Source: Cellulomonas sp. (GTDB lineage Bacteria > Actinomycetota > Actinomycetes > Actinomycetales > Cellulomonadaceae). From it: a DNA stretch of 12,250 nucleotides. Under the pieces are notes generated by a model. That model saw only the letters and a program-made list of their open reading frames with translations. It did no database searches and was not told where the DNA came from. The stretch is from contig DAIDJQ010000213.1 in the NCBI GenBank assembly GCA_027451305.1, forward strand, positions 1 through 12,250. The letters run 5' to 3'. Of this stretch, positions 1-7,096 are shown in pieces. Made by a program: the position numbers and the translations under genes. How positions within the stretch are numbered: the stretch's first letter is position 1; every line of letters starts with the position of its first letter.

Positions 1-3
1 CGT

Positions 4-519
4 TCACCGCGGCCCTGTGGGCAGGTGGAGGTGCTCGAAGACGAGGCTCGTCTGCGTGTGCGCCACCTCCTGGCGGGTGGACAGGTGCTCGACGACGAAG
101 GCTCGCAGCGCCTGGGAGTCCGCGACCGCCACGTGCACCAGCACGTCCTCGGAGCCGCCGAGCAGGTACACGTCCTGCACCTCCGGCCGCTCGGCCAACG
201 CGCGGGCGAAGCGCCCGAGCCGGGCGCGGGCTGCTGCCTGCAGCCGGACCGCGATGATGGCCTGCAGCCCGCGGCCCATGGCCTCGGGGTCCACCTGGGC
301 GGTAAAGCCGCGCAGCACCCCGGACTCGCGCAGCACGCGGACGCGGGCGTGGCAGGTGGAGGGGGCGATCCCGACGCGGGCGGCGAGGTCCTTGTTCGAC
401 TGCCGGCCGTCCCGCTCCAGCTCCCGGAGGATCGCGCGGTCCACGTCGTCGAGGCGTGCGGCGAATCGCGTGCGGGCTGGGGGCTGCTGACCGACGCCGG
501 ACGACGATCCCACGGACAT
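4..519 (-). CDS. aldR: Lrp/AsnC-family transcriptional regulator, probably AldR
   Basis: 171 aa, complete, with a TGA stop at the window edge. An N-terminal winged helix-turn-helix lies at about residues 22-75 ([20 protein letters not shown], then [20 protein letters not shown]). A C-terminal RAM ligand-binding/oligomerisation domain follows at about 87-160, including [10 protein letters not shown]. This is the usual Lrp/AsnC architecture with about 20 extra residues at the N-terminus. The gene diverges from ald across 135 bp, the arrangement known for mycobacterial aldR-ald, where the regulator senses amino acids and controls alanine dehydrogenase. That role here is inferred from position and family. 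The ATG at 519 is chosen because a TACCGT box ends 6 bases upstream, implying a leaderless transcript. Another amino-acid effector is possible. Confidence 0.9.
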   Translation of the reverse strand: MSVGSSSGVGQQPPARTRFAARLDDVDRAILRELERDGRQSNKDLAARVGIAPSTCHARVRVLRESGVLRGFTAQVDPEAMGRGLQAIIAVRLQAAARARLGRFARALAERPEVQDVYLLGGSEDVLVHVAVADSQALRAFVVEHLSTRQEVAHTQTSLVFEHLHLPTGPR

Positions 520-525
520 CGGGTT

Positions 526-531
526 ACGGTA
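526..531 (-). promoter_or_regulatory. -10 box of the Lrp/AsnC regulator gene (leaderless)
   Basis: On the minus strand TACCGT is followed by 6 bases (aacccg) and the ATG at 519. There is no Shine-Dalgarno sequence and no clear -35. The box lies inside the 8-bp palindrome CGGTACCG (527-534 on the plus strand), so the plus strand also reads TACGGT here. Confidence 0.55.
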
Positions 532-566
532 CCGAAGATCCTGCGGCTGTGACGCAGCGGAAACAC

Positions 567-577
567 GTGAAGTTCAC
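567..577. promoter_or_regulatory. Inverted repeat, candidate regulator operator 1
   Basis: GTGAA-G-TTCAC, a perfect 5+5 palindrome around one central base, lies in the intergenic region between the Lrp/AsnC regulator and ald. Its centre (572) is 23 bp from the centre of the second palindrome (595), about two helical turns. This suits cooperative binding by Lrp-type oligomers. The binding itself is inference. Confidence 0.4.
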
Positions 578-588
578 ACTTGGTTGTG

Positions 589-601
589 ATGTGGACCACA
601 T
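589..601. promoter_or_regulatory. Inverted repeat, candidate regulator operator 2
   Basis: ATGTGG-A-CCACAT, a perfect 6+6 palindrome around one central base, lies 54 bp before the ald start codon. Together with the palindrome at 567-577 it occupies most of the likely ald promoter region. It is a candidate site for the divergent Lrp/AsnC regulator. Confidence 0.45.
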
Positions 602-641
602 GGTGCACGTCCGGCCGAGCCCGGCCGCAGCCCGTCACACC

Positions 642-647
642 GAGGAG
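642..647 (+). promoter_or_regulatory. Ribosome binding site of ald
   Basis: GAGGAG sits 7 bases before the ATG at 655. It fixes the ald start at 655 rather than at the upstream in-frame ATG at 580. Most neighbouring genes lack such a site, so ald has a real 5' leader. Confidence 0.8.
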
Positions 648-654
648 CCCGTCG

Positions 655-1782
655 ATGAAGGTCGGCATCCCCCGCGAGATCAAGAACCGCGAGTACCGCG
701 TCGCCGTCACGCCGGCCGGTGTGCACCGCCTCGCCCAGGCGGGTCACCGCGTCCTGGTCGAGGCCGGCGCCGGTGTCGGGTCGGCCATCGACGATGCGCA
801 GTACCGGGCGGCCGGGGCTGTCGTCGTGCCGGACGCGGCGCAGGTCTGGGCCGAGTCCGACGTCGTCTGCAAGGTCAAGGAGCCGGTCGCGGCCGAGTAC
901 GGCCACCTGCGGGACGACCTCGTCCTGTTCACGTACCTGCACCTCGCCGCAGACCGGCCCGCGACCGACGCGCTGCTGGCCGCCGGCACCACGTCGATCG
1001 CCTACGAGACGGTGCGGCTGGCAGACGGCTCGCTGCCGCTGCTGGCTCCGATGAGCGAGGTGGCCGGGCGACTCGCGACCCAGGTGGGTGCCTACCACCT
1101 GATGAAGAACGAGGGCGGCCGCGGCCTGCTTCTGGGCGGGGTGCCCGGGGTCGACGCAGCCCGGGTGGTGGTGCTGGGCGGCGGGACCGTCGGCTTCCAC
1201 GCCGCGACGATCGCCCTCGGCATGCGCGCCGAGGTGAGCGTGCTCGACGTGTCCGTGCCGCGTCTGCGCCGCCTCGACGTGGAGCTGGGCGGCGCCGTCC
1301 GGACGGTGGCGTCCAGCGCCTGGGCCGTGGAGGAGGCGTTGCTGGAGGCGGACCTCGTCATCGGTGCCGTCCTCGTCCCGGGTGCGCGTGCGCCGCACCT
1401 GGTCAGCAACGAGCTGGTGTCCCGGATGCGACCCGGGTCGGTGCTGGTCGACGTGGCGGTCGACCAGGGCGGCTGCTTCGAGGACACCCGCCCGACCACG
1501 CACGACGACCCCACGTTCCTGGTGCACGGCTCGGTGTTCTACTGCGTCGCCAACATGCCCGGGGCTGTTCCCGTCACCTCCACCCGCGCTCTGACCAACG
1601 TGACGCTGCCCTACCTCGCGGCGCTGGCCGACGACGGCTGGCGGGCAGCCCTGGCGGCGGACCCGGCGCTCGCGGCCGGGCTGACGACGCACGCGGGGCG
1701 GCTCTACTCGGAGCCGGTGGGGCAGGCCCACGGCTACGCGGTCGCACCTGCGACCGAGGTCGTCCGAGCCGCGACCGTGTAG
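655..1782 (+). CDS. ald: Alanine dehydrogenase
   Basis: 375 aa, the usual length of the family. It catalyses NAD-dependent interconversion of L-alanine with pyruvate and ammonia in the cytoplasm. The protein opens with [20 protein letters not shown]. Substrate and catalytic residues fall at the same numbers as in Mycobacterium tuberculosis Ald: R15, K75 (KVKEP), H96 (YLHLA) and D270 (DVAVDQGG). The Rossmann NAD site is GGGTVG at 175-180, with D198 (SVLDV) placed to bind the adenosine ribose. The start at 655 is supported by GAGGAG 7 bases upstream and by the family N-terminus; an upstream in-frame ATG at 580 would add 25 unlikely residues. The divergent Lrp/AsnC gene and two palindromes in the gap suggest regulation by that protein. 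The stop is TAG. Confidence 0.97.
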   Translation: MKVGIPREIKNREYRVAVTPAGVHRLAQAGHRVLVEAGAGVGSAIDDAQYRAAGAVVVPDAAQVWAESDVVCKVKEPVAAEYGHLRDDLVLFTYLHLAADRPATDALLAAGTTSIAYETVRLADGSLPLLAPMSEVAGRLATQVGAYHLMKNEGGRGLLLGGVPGVDAARVVVLGGGTVGFHAATIALGMRAEVSVLDVSVPRLRRLDVELGGAVRTVASSAWAVEEALLEADLVIGAVLVPGARAPHLVSNELVSRMRPGSVLVDVAVDQGGCFEDTRPTTHDDPTFLVHGSVFYCVANMPGAVPVTSTRALTNVTLPYLAALADDGWRAALAADPALAAGLTTHAGRLYSEPVGQAHGYAVAPATEVVRAATV

Positions 1783-1794
1783 GAACGCACACCG

Positions 1795-1835
1795 TCGTCG
1801 CAGCCGCCCGGACCGGTCCCGGCCGGCTGCGACGA
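1795..1835 (+). terminator. Stem-loop after ald, overlapping the M3 peptidase promoter/start
   Basis: Perfect 12-bp arms, TCGTCGCAGCCG (1795-1806) and CGGCTGCGACGA (1824-1835), flank a 17-base loop that itself contains GACCGGTC. It starts 12 bases after the ald TAG. There is no T-run, as is common in actinobacteria. It is probably the ald terminator. The right arm runs into the putative -10 box of the next gene and the alternative ATG at 1835. Confidence 0.6.
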
Positions 1836-1836
1836 T
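1831..1836 (+). promoter_or_regulatory. Weak -10 box of the M3 peptidase gene (leaderless)
   Basis: GACGAT lies 7 bases before the ATG at 1844. It departs from TANNNT at the first base. The spacing matches the other genes of the window and favours the start at 1844 over 1835. Confidence 0.35.
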
Positions 1837-1843
1837 GGGCGCC

Positions 1844-3943
1844 ATGGCCTCCACCACCGCCGCGACCCAGGCCGACCCGGCCGACCTCGACGCGGGGAAC
1901 CCCTTCGCCACCCCGTCGACGCTGGCCTACGGCCTGCCGGACTACACCGCGATCCGCGAGCAGCACTACCGACCGGCCCTGCTGGCGGGGATGGCGCAGC
2001 AGCGCGCCGAGGTCGAGGCGATCGCCACCGATCGGGAGCCACCGACCGTCGAGAACACGCTGGTCGCGCTCGAGCGATCCGGCCGGCTGCTGGACCGTGC
2101 CGCCAACGCGTTCTACAACCAGCTCGGCGCCGACTCCACCGAGGGGCTGGAGACCGTCGAGGAGGAGGTCGCGCCGCTGCTGGCGGCCCACCACGATGCG
2201 ATCTACCTCGACCACCGGCTCAACGCCCGCGTCGAGGTGCTCGCCCGCCAGGTGGCCGACGGCTCGCTCGACCTCGAGCCGGACACGGCATGGCTGCTGC
2301 ACCGGCTGACGATCGCCCTCCGCCGGTCGGGCGTCGGGCTGGCAGCCGGCGACCAGGCCAGGCTGCGGACGCTCAACGAGCGGATCACCGCCCTGGACGC
2401 CCGGTTCGGCCGTGAGCTGCTGGCCGCCACGAACGCCGCCGCAGTGCTGGTCGATGATCCGGCACAGCTCGACGGGCTGGCCCCGGACGCGGTCGAGGCG
2501 GCAGCCGGCGCGGCGGCCGGTCGCGGGCACCGGGGCGGCTGGTTGATCGAGCTGACCCTGTCCACCGCCCAACCGGTCCTCGCCACGATCCGTGACCGCG
2601 ACCTTCGCGAACGCGTCCACCGCGCATCCGTGACCCGAGGTCTCGGCCCGGATCACGACACCCGGCCGCTGCTGCTGGAGATGGTGCGCCTGCGTGCCGA
2701 ACGAGCCCGTCTGCTCGGCTACCTGCACCATGCCGACTACGTCGCCCAGGATGCGACGGCGAAGACCTCCGACGCGGTGGCCGACCTGCTGTCCCGGCTC
2801 ACGCCACGGGCGGTGAGCAACGCACGTCGGGAGGCCGTCGAGCTGGCGGCAGCCCTGACCGAGGACCACCCGGGCGCCACCCTGCAGGCGTGGGACTGGC
2901 TGTACTACGCGGAGCAGGTGCGCCGGCGGAGGCGCTCGCTCGACGAGTCGGCGCTGCGGTCCTACCTGGAGCTCGAGCGGGTGCTGGTCGACGGTGTGTT
3001 CGCCGCAGCGCACCGTGTCTACGGCCTGACGTTCACCGAGCGGACCGACCTGGTGGGGCACCACCCCGACGTTCGCGTCTTCGAGGTGTCCGACGCGGAC
3101 GGCAAGGGTTTGGGCCTGCTCCTCGCCGACCTGTGGACCCGGGCGTCCAAACGCGGTGGCGCCTGGATGAACACCCTCGTGGACCAGTCCACGCTGCTCG
3201 GGGAGCGCCCCGTCGTCGTCAACACAGCCAACGTGCCCAAGCCGCCACCCGGACACCCGACCCTGCTGACCTGGGACCACGTGATCACGTTGTTCCACGA
3301 GTTCGGCCACGCGCTGCACGCGCTGCTCTCCGACGTCCGCTACCCCTCCCAGTCCGGCACGTCGGTGCCGCGGGACTTCGTGGAGTACCCCTCCCAGGTC
3401 AACGAGGCATGGGCATGGGAGCCCACCGTGCTGGAGGGCTTCGCCGTGCACCACGAGACGGGTGAGCCGATGCCGGCCGAGTGGCTCGCCACGCTGGTCG
3501 AGGGCCGCCGGGACGGGGAGGGGTTCGCCACGACGGAGTACCTGGGCGCCGCCCTGCTGGACCAGGCGTGGCACCGGTTGGCGCCCGACGAGGTCCCCAC
3601 CGACCCGGACCAGGTCGAGGTCTTCGAGGCGGCTGCCCTGAGCGCCGCGGGCATCGACTTGCCCCTGGTACCGCCGCGGTACCGCTCGTCGTACTTCAAC
3701 CACGTCTTCGGCGGGGGCTACGCGGCCGCCTACTACTCGTACATCTGGTCCGAGGTCCTGGACGCCGACACCGTGGACTGGTTCGGCGCGAACGGCGGAC
3801 CGACCCGCGAGAACGGGGACCGTGTCCGTGCCGCCCTGCTGTCCCGCGGAGGCTCGCTCGACCCGATGGCCGCCTTCCGGGACCTGGTCGGCCACGACCC
3901 GCGCCTCGAGCCGCTGCTGGTCCGGCGGGGCCTGACCGCCTGA
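1844..3943 (+). CDS. dcp: M3-family zinc metallopeptidase, peptidyl-dipeptidase Dcp type
   Basis: 699 aa, close to the length of Dcp enzymes. Family members remove dipeptides from the C-terminus of oligopeptides in the cytoplasm, completing protein turnover. The N-terminus [20 protein letters not shown] is typical of Dcp. The catalytic zinc site is HEFGH with H485, E486 and H489, and the third ligand is E514 (FVEYPSQ), 25 residues after the second His as expected for M3. The C-terminal segment [20 protein letters not shown] supplies the conserved His/Tyr region for transition-state binding. No signal peptide is seen. An ATG at 1835 is in frame (three residues longer), but it lies inside the preceding hairpin and promoter box. 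The M20 peptidase gene follows by 56 bp, though it seems to have its own promoter. Substrate preference (Dcp or oligopeptidase A) cannot be settled from the sequence. Confidence 0.93.
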   Translation: MASTTAATQADPADLDAGNPFATPSTLAYGLPDYTAIREQHYRPALLAGMAQQRAEVEAIATDREPPTVENTLVALERSGRLLDRAANAFYNQLGADSTEGLETVEEEVAPLLAAHHDAIYLDHRLNARVEVLARQVADGSLDLEPDTAWLLHRLTIALRRSGVGLAAGDQARLRTLNERITALDARFGRELLAATNAAAVLVDDPAQLDGLAPDAVEAAAGAAAGRGHRGGWLIELTLSTAQPVLATIRDRDLRERVHRASVTRGLGPDHDTRPLLLEMVRLRAERARLLGYLHHADYVAQDATAKTSDAVADLLSRLTPRAVSNARREAVELAAALTEDHPGATLQAWDWLYYAEQVRRRRRSLDESALRSYLELERVLVDGVFAAAHRVYGLTFTERTDLVGHHPDVRVFEVSDADGKGLGLLLADLWTRASKRGGAWMNTLVDQSTLLGERPVVVNTANVPKPPPGHPTLLTWDHVITLFHEFGHALHALLSDVRYPSQSGTSVPRDFVEYPSQVNEAWAWEPTVLEGFAVHHETGEPMPAEWLATLVEGRRDGEGFATTEYLGAALLDQAWHRLAPDEVPTDPDQVEVFEAAALSAAGIDLPLVPPRYRSSYFNHVFGGGYAAAYYSYIWSEVLDADTVDWFGANGGPTRENGDRVRAALLSRGGSLDPMAAFRDLVGHDPRLEPLLVRRGLTA

Positions 3944-3968
3944 CCGGCCGGGCGGCAGGCCCCGGTCA
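3941..3968 (+). terminator. Hairpin at the M3 peptidase stop codon
   Basis: TGACCGG (3941-3947), which includes the TGA stop, pairs with CCGGTCA (3962-3968): a 7-bp stem around a GC-rich loop. No T-run follows. It is a candidate terminator for the peptidase gene. Confidence 0.4.
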
Positions 3969-3986
3969 CGGTCACCAACGCCCCGG

Positions 3987-3992
3987 TACCGT
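3987..3992 (+). promoter_or_regulatory. -10 box of the M20 peptidase gene (leaderless)
   Basis: TACCGT is followed by 7 bases (gacctcc) and the ATG at 4000. There is no Shine-Dalgarno sequence. It suggests the M20 gene is transcribed separately from the M3 gene upstream. Confidence 0.6.
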
Positions 3993-3999
3993 GACCTCC

Positions 4000-5346
4000 A
4001 TGCCCGCGCCCGTGCCGCCCGCCGCCGCTCCGGCCACCACCACCCCGGCCGAGGACGAGGTCGCCCGGATCTGCGCCGAGCTCATCCGCATCGACACCTC
4101 GAACTACGGCGACTCGTCCGGACCGGGTGAACGACCTGCTGCCGAGTACGTGGTGGGTCTGCTGCAGGACGTAGGCCTCGAGCCGGAGCTGTTCGAGAGC
4201 GAGCCGGGCCGTGCCAGCGTCGTCGTCCGCCTCGAGGGTGCGGACCAGCACCGTCCCGCGCTGGTGCTGCACGGGCACACCGACGTGGTGCCCGCCCAGG
4301 CGGCGGACTGGTCCGTCGACCCGTTCGCGGGCGTCGAGCAGGACGGCGTGCTCTGGGGGCGGGGTGCGGTCGACATGAAGGACATGGACGCGATGGTGCT
4401 GGCGGTGGTGCGCCAGATGGTGCGCGAGGGCCGCCGGCCGGCACGGGACGTGGTGCTGGCGATGTTCGCCGACGAGGAAGCGGGCGGTGTGCACGGCGCC
4501 CGCTGGGCGGTGGACCACCGTCCGGAGCTGTTCGCCGGGGCCACCGAGGCGATCAGCGAGGTGGGCGGGTTCTCGGTGGACGTCGGCGGCCGCCGGGCCT
4601 ACCTGCTGCAGACCGCCGAGAAGGGTCTCGCCTGGCTGCAGCTCGTGTCCGACGGCCGGGCGGGCCACGGCAGCCAGGTGAACCAGGACAACGCGGTCAC
4701 CCACCTCGCGGCCGCCGTCGCCCGGATCGGTGCCCACCGCTGGCCGTACCAGCTCACGCCGACGGTCCGCCGCCTGCTCGAGGGAGTGGCGGAGCTGACC
4801 GGTCTGCCGTTCGACCCGGAGGACGAGCACGCTGTCGACGCCCTCGTCGCGGCGCTGGGCCCGGCCTCACGGTTCGTCGGCGCGACGCTGCGGAACACGA
4901 CCAACCCGACGCAGCTGGCGGCCGGGTACAAGGCGAACGTCATCCCCGGCAGCGCCCGGGCCACCGTGGACGGCCGGTTCCTCCCGGCGCACGAGGCCGA
5001 GTTCGACGCCACCGTCGCGCAGCTGCTGGGCGAGCACGTCCGGATCGAGTCGCAGCTGCGGGACATCGGCCCCGAGGCGCCGTTCGAGACCGACCTCGTG
5101 GCGGCCATGACGGCGGCGGTCCAGGCGGAGGATCCCGGCGCGGTGGTGCTGCCGTACATGCTCTCGGCCGGGACGGACAACAAGTCGTTGGCCCGGCTCG
5201 GGATCGCCGGGTACGGGTTCGCGCCGCTCCGCCTGCCGGCGGACCTCGACTTCCCCGCGATGTTCCACGGTGTCGACGAGCGCGTCCCGGTGGATGCGCT
5301 TCGGTTCGGCACGCGCGTGCTGGACCGGCTGCTGCGCACCTGCTGA
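4000..5346 (+). CDS. M20-family metallopeptidase (M20/M25/M40 hydrolase)
   Basis: 448 aa, normal for the family. M20 enzymes are cytoplasmic di-zinc hydrolases of dipeptides, acylated amino acids or carbamoyl compounds. Visible metal-site motifs are HGHTDVVP (H93, D95), GRGAVDMKD (D125), DEEAGG (catalytic E159, ligand E160), SEVGG (E187) and FHGVDERVP (H423). The lid/dimerisation domain lies at about residues 215-330 and contains GRAGHGSQVNQDNAV. A flexible Pro/Ala/Thr-rich stretch of about 17 residues precedes the domain. The ATG at 4000 fits a TACCGT box 7 bases upstream; a GTG at 3991 is in frame but overlaps that box. The true substrate cannot be told. It could be a dipeptidase, acetylornithine or succinyl-diaminopimelate deacylase-like enzyme, but no arginine or lysine pathway gene is nearby. 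Confidence 0.93.
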   Translation: MPAPVPPAAAPATTTPAEDEVARICAELIRIDTSNYGDSSGPGERPAAEYVVGLLQDVGLEPELFESEPGRASVVVRLEGADQHRPALVLHGHTDVVPAQAADWSVDPFAGVEQDGVLWGRGAVDMKDMDAMVLAVVRQMVREGRRPARDVVLAMFADEEAGGVHGARWAVDHRPELFAGATEAISEVGGFSVDVGGRRAYLLQTAEKGLAWLQLVSDGRAGHGSQVNQDNAVTHLAAAVARIGAHRWPYQLTPTVRRLLEGVAELTGLPFDPEDEHAVDALVAALGPASRFVGATLRNTTNPTQLAAGYKANVIPGSARATVDGRFLPAHEAEFDATVAQLLGEHVRIESQLRDIGPEAPFETDLVAAMTAAVQAEDPGAVVLPYMLSAGTDNKSLARLGIAGYGFAPLRLPADLDFPAMFHGVDERVPVDALRFGTRVLDRLLRTC

Positions 5347-5393
5347 CTGACCGGGCGGACCCCGACGCGCGGGGCCCGGCGGCACCGTCAGTC
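5345..5393. terminator. Bidirectional terminator between M20 peptidase and DUF5703 genes
   Basis: Nested inverted repeats span the 41-bp convergent gap. The outer arms are GACTGAC (5345-5351) and GTCAGTC (5387-5393). Inside, CGGGC (5352-5356) can pair with GCCCG (5374-5378), or CCCCG (5360-5364) with CGGGG (5370-5374). The outer arms contain or touch the stop codons of both genes. There is no T-run. Confidence 0.55.
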
Positions 5394-5633
5394 GAGCTCG
5401 GCGTCGAGCGTGCTGTGCACCCGGATGATCTTGCGCCGGAGCCAGACGCGACGTTCGCCGCCGACGTACATCCGGGTCCGTGCCAGCTCCCACCGGCCGT
5501 ACTCGGCCTCATAGGTGAGCATCCGACGGGCGTCGTTCCCGTCCGTCGACCGCGGGATGGTGAGGGTCCGGTACTCGTACTGACCGCCCCGGGACAGGAA
5601 GTCGTCCCGACCGGCCGTCGTGCGCTCGGCCAA
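5388..5633 (-). CDS. DUF5703-family small protein
   Basis: 81 aa. The core, QYEYRTLTIPRS followed by an EYGRWELARTRMY segment and RRVWLRRKIIRV, matches the actinobacterial DUF5703 family as I remember it: about 60 residues, Arg-rich, probably a small beta-rich fold. Function is unknown. The start is taken as TTG at 5633 because no in-frame ATG or GTG precedes the core and GAGG lies 7 bases upstream. This gives about 18 residues more than typical members at the N-terminus. No signal peptide or membrane segment is seen. It converges on the M20 gene and diverges from the acidic-tail protein gene. Many positive residues near the C-terminus could allow nucleic-acid binding, which is only a guess. 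Confidence 0.85.
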   Translation of the reverse strand: MAERTTAGRDDFLSRGGQYEYRTLTIPRSTDGNDARRMLTYEAEYGRWELARTRMYVGGERRVWLRRKIIRVHSTLDAELD

Positions 5634-5640
5634 CCGCCCA

Positions 5641-5644
5641 CCTC
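5641..5644 (-). promoter_or_regulatory. Ribosome binding site of the DUF5703 gene
   Basis: On the minus strand GAGG lies 7 bases before the TTG start at 5633. It supports that unusual start codon. With ald, this is one of only two genes here with a recognisable Shine-Dalgarno sequence. Confidence 0.5.
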
Positions 5645-5720
5645 GTCTCTCGTCGCGCGCCTCGCGCGGCAGTCCACCCGCGCAGCGACGGGCGCGGTGC
5701 CATTGTGCCCCGCACGGCGA

Positions 5721-5726
5721 TACGGT
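5721..5726 (+). promoter_or_regulatory. -10 box of the acidic-tail protein gene (leaderless)
   Basis: TACGGT is followed by 7 bases (ctacggc) and the ATG at 5734. There is no Shine-Dalgarno sequence and no clear -35. Confidence 0.6.
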
Positions 5727-5733
5727 CTACGGC

Positions 5734-6042
5734 ATGACCGTCGACCCCCGCGCCGCGCTCGACCGGCTGATCGCCGCGCTCGAGGCCCACTACCACGCCG
5801 TGGAGAGCCGTCACGGCGAGGACGACCCGGCGGTCGACGACGCCTACGACGTGCTCGCCGACGCCTTCGAGGTGTACGACGACGCCCTCGGCACCGTGTT
5901 CGGCGAGGCGACGCCGTTCTACCTCGGCGAGGAGGACGACGAGTCGGACGACGACTCCGACGAGGACGAGTCGGACGACGACGAGTCGGACGAGGACTGG
6001 TCCGCCGAGGACGAGGACGACGAGGCCCCCGTCTCGCACTGA
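5734..6042 (+). CDS. Small conserved protein with highly acidic C-terminal tail
   Basis: 102 aa. Residues 1-67 look like a folded, mostly helical domain (DPRAALDRLIAALEAHYHAV, then DDPAVDDAYDVLADAFEVYD). Residues from about 69 on are almost only Asp, Glu and Ser, ending APVSH. I recall similar actinobacterial proteins being annotated 'primosomal protein', but nothing in the sequence shows a role in replication, so I make no functional claim. The tail resembles acidic, disordered DNA-mimic or chaperone-like tails. The start at 5734 fits the TACGGT box 7 bases upstream; an in-frame ATG at 5620 would put 38 residues of unlike composition in front and overlap the DUF5703 gene. The tail is encoded by near-repeats of GACGAGTCGGAC, so its length may vary between strains. 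Confidence 0.8.
   Translation: MTVDPRAALDRLIAALEAHYHAVESRHGEDDPAVDDAYDVLADAFEVYDDALGTVFGEATPFYLGEEDDESDDDSDEDESDDDESDEDWSAEDEDDEAPVSH
5938..5993 (+). repeat. Short direct repeats encoding the acidic tail
   Basis: The 18-mer GACGAGTCGGACGACGAC occurs at 5938-5955 and 5965-5982. A 14-base partial copy starts at 5980. They encode DESDDD-type units. In-frame changes in copy number by slippage are possible. Confidence 0.7.
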
Positions 6043-6052
6043 CCGATCGGCA

Positions 6053-6078
6053 CGACCGGGCGGTCAGCCCGCCGGTCG
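6053..6078. terminator. Hairpin between acidic-tail and aldo/keto reductase genes
   Basis: CGACCGG (6053-6059) pairs with CCGGTCG (6072-6078), 7 bp with a 12-base loop containing the reductase stop codon (tca at 6064). The palindrome CCGATCGG (6043-6050) follows the other gene's TGA. It is a candidate bidirectional terminator of modest strength. Confidence 0.4.
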
Positions 6079-7032
6079 CTCCGGGTAGCCGACCACCGGG
6101 GCGCTGACCTCGTCGAGCGCGTGCACGATCTCGTCCGGGAGAGCCAGGTCGTCCGCAGCCAGGCACGCCCGCAGCTGCGCGGGCGTGCGTGCACCCAGCA
6201 CCGCGCACGCGAGGCCTGGTCGGGTGCGCAGCCAGGCGAGCGCCACCTCGGCGGCCGAGCGCTGCAGGCCGGTCGCCGCTGTCGCCGTGGCCTCGACCAC
6301 CGCTGAGGAGGGCCGCGTCAGGTACGGCTGCACGAAGCCGGCCAGGTGGGCGGACGCCGCACGGGAGTCGGCCGGCACGGTGCGGCGGTACTTGCCGGTG
6401 AGCACCCCGCGTCCGAGCGGCGACCAGGCCAGCAACCCGGCGCCGAGTGCGGCGGCGGCGGGCAGCACCTCGCGCTCCACCCCGCGCTGCAGCAGCGAGT
6501 ACTCGGTCTGCACCACCCCGAGCCCCGGTTCGGCCTCGAGCAGCGAGGCGGCCCGGGCCACCTGCCAGCCCGCGTGGTTGGACAGCCCCACGTACCGCGC
6601 CCGCCCCGAGGACACCGCCAGACGCAGCGCTGAGCAGGTCTCCTCGAGCGGTGTGCGGGGGTCGGGGTTCTGCACCAGCCACACGTCGACGTGGTCCGTG
6701 CCGAGGCGACGCAGGGACGCGTCGAGACCGTCCAGCAGTGCGCCTCGGGACGCGTCGACCACAGTGCCGTCGGGCGTGTGCCGGACGCCTGCCTTGGTGC
6801 ACAGCTGCACCTCGTCGCGCGCGACGACCTCCCGCAGCAGGGCGCCGACCAGCTCCTCGGCACCGCCGTCGGCGTAGGACGCCGAGGTGTCCAGCAGCGT
6901 CCCGCCGGCGTCCACGAACTCACGGAGCAGCTGGGCGGCGTCGTGCTCGTCGGTGTCCCGGCTCCAGGTCATGGTGCCCAGGCCGAGCCAGGACACGTGC
7001 AGGCCGGTACGTCCGACCCGGCGCTGCTCCAT
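6064..7032 (-). CDS. Aldo/keto reductase family protein, catalytic His replaced by Gln
   Basis: 322 aa, a TIM-barrel oxidoreductase of the usual family length. Family members reduce carbonyls with NADPH. The N-terminus [20 protein letters not shown] is typical. The tetrad positions are D48 (LLDTSASY), Y53 and K80 (LCTKAG). The fourth, normally His in a DLYQxH-type motif, is Q121 in [10 protein letters not shown], encoded by CAG. The cofactor-binding C-terminal part is present ([13 protein letters not shown] at 203-215, then [10 protein letters not shown]). The start at 7032 fits a TAGGGT box 8 bases upstream. The gene diverges from uppP across 64 bp, a neighbourhood common in actinobacteria, but no functional link to lipid recycling is known to me. 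The His to Gln change may lower ordinary reductase activity or mark a changed chemistry. Confidence 0.92.
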   Translation of the reverse strand: MEQRRVGRTGLHVSWLGLGTMTWSRDTDEHDAAQLLREFVDAGGTLLDTSASYADGGAEELVGALLREVVARDEVQLCTKAGVRHTPDGTVVDASRGALLDGLDASLRRLGTDHVDVWLVQNPDPRTPLEETCSALRLAVSSGRARYVGLSNHAGWQVARAASLLEAEPGLGVVQTEYSLLQRGVEREVLPAAAALGAGLLAWSPLGRGVLTGKYRRTVPADSRAASAHLAGFVQPYLTRPSSAVVEATATAATGLQRSAAEVALAWLRTRPGLACAVLGARTPAQLRACLAADDLALPDEIVHALDEVSAPVVGYPERPAG

Positions 7033-7040
7033 GAGTCGCC

Positions 7041-7046
7041 ACCCTA
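7041..7046 (-). promoter_or_regulatory. -10 box of the aldo/keto reductase gene (leaderless)
   Basis: On the minus strand TAGGGT is followed by 8 bases (ggcgactc) and the ATG at 7032. There is no good Shine-Dalgarno sequence. Confidence 0.5.
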
Positions 7047-7083
7047 ACGGCGGTGCCGGCCGGGCCCCGCGCGCCGCGCAGGA

Positions 7084-7089
7084 TAAGGT
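7084..7089 (+). promoter_or_regulatory. -10 box of uppP (leaderless)
   Basis: TAAGGT is followed by 7 bases (gcggccc) and the GTG at 7097. There is no Shine-Dalgarno sequence. Confidence 0.6.
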
Positions 7090-7096
7090 GCGGCCC

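Noticed and set aside
573..601. A TTCACA -35 with a -10 about 17 bp on as the ald promoter
   Set aside because: TTCACA (573-578) is near the -35 consensus, but the hexamer at the right distance (CCACAT) is a poor -10, so I do not call it.
1835..1843. ATG at 1835 as the M3 peptidase start
   Set aside because: It lies inside the hairpin arm and the putative -10 box and has no ribosome binding site. The ATG at 1844 fits the 7-base spacing seen in the other genes. The difference is only three residues.
456..2309. A 617-codon open frame on the plus strand across ald and the start of the M3 gene
   Set aside because: It is a shadow frame of two well-supported genes, very rich in Arg, Gly and Pro with no recognisable domain. 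Long empty frames are expected at this GC content.
1574..3895. A 773-codon open frame on the minus strand opposite ald and the M3 peptidase
   Set aside because: It is antisense to genes with clear catalytic motifs. Its translation is low-complexity and has no family signature or start signal.
4940..6802. A 620-codon minus-strand frame across M20, DUF5703, the acidic protein and the reductase
   Set aside because: It crosses four supported genes in other frames and is mostly Arg, Pro and Ala: a GC-driven shadow.
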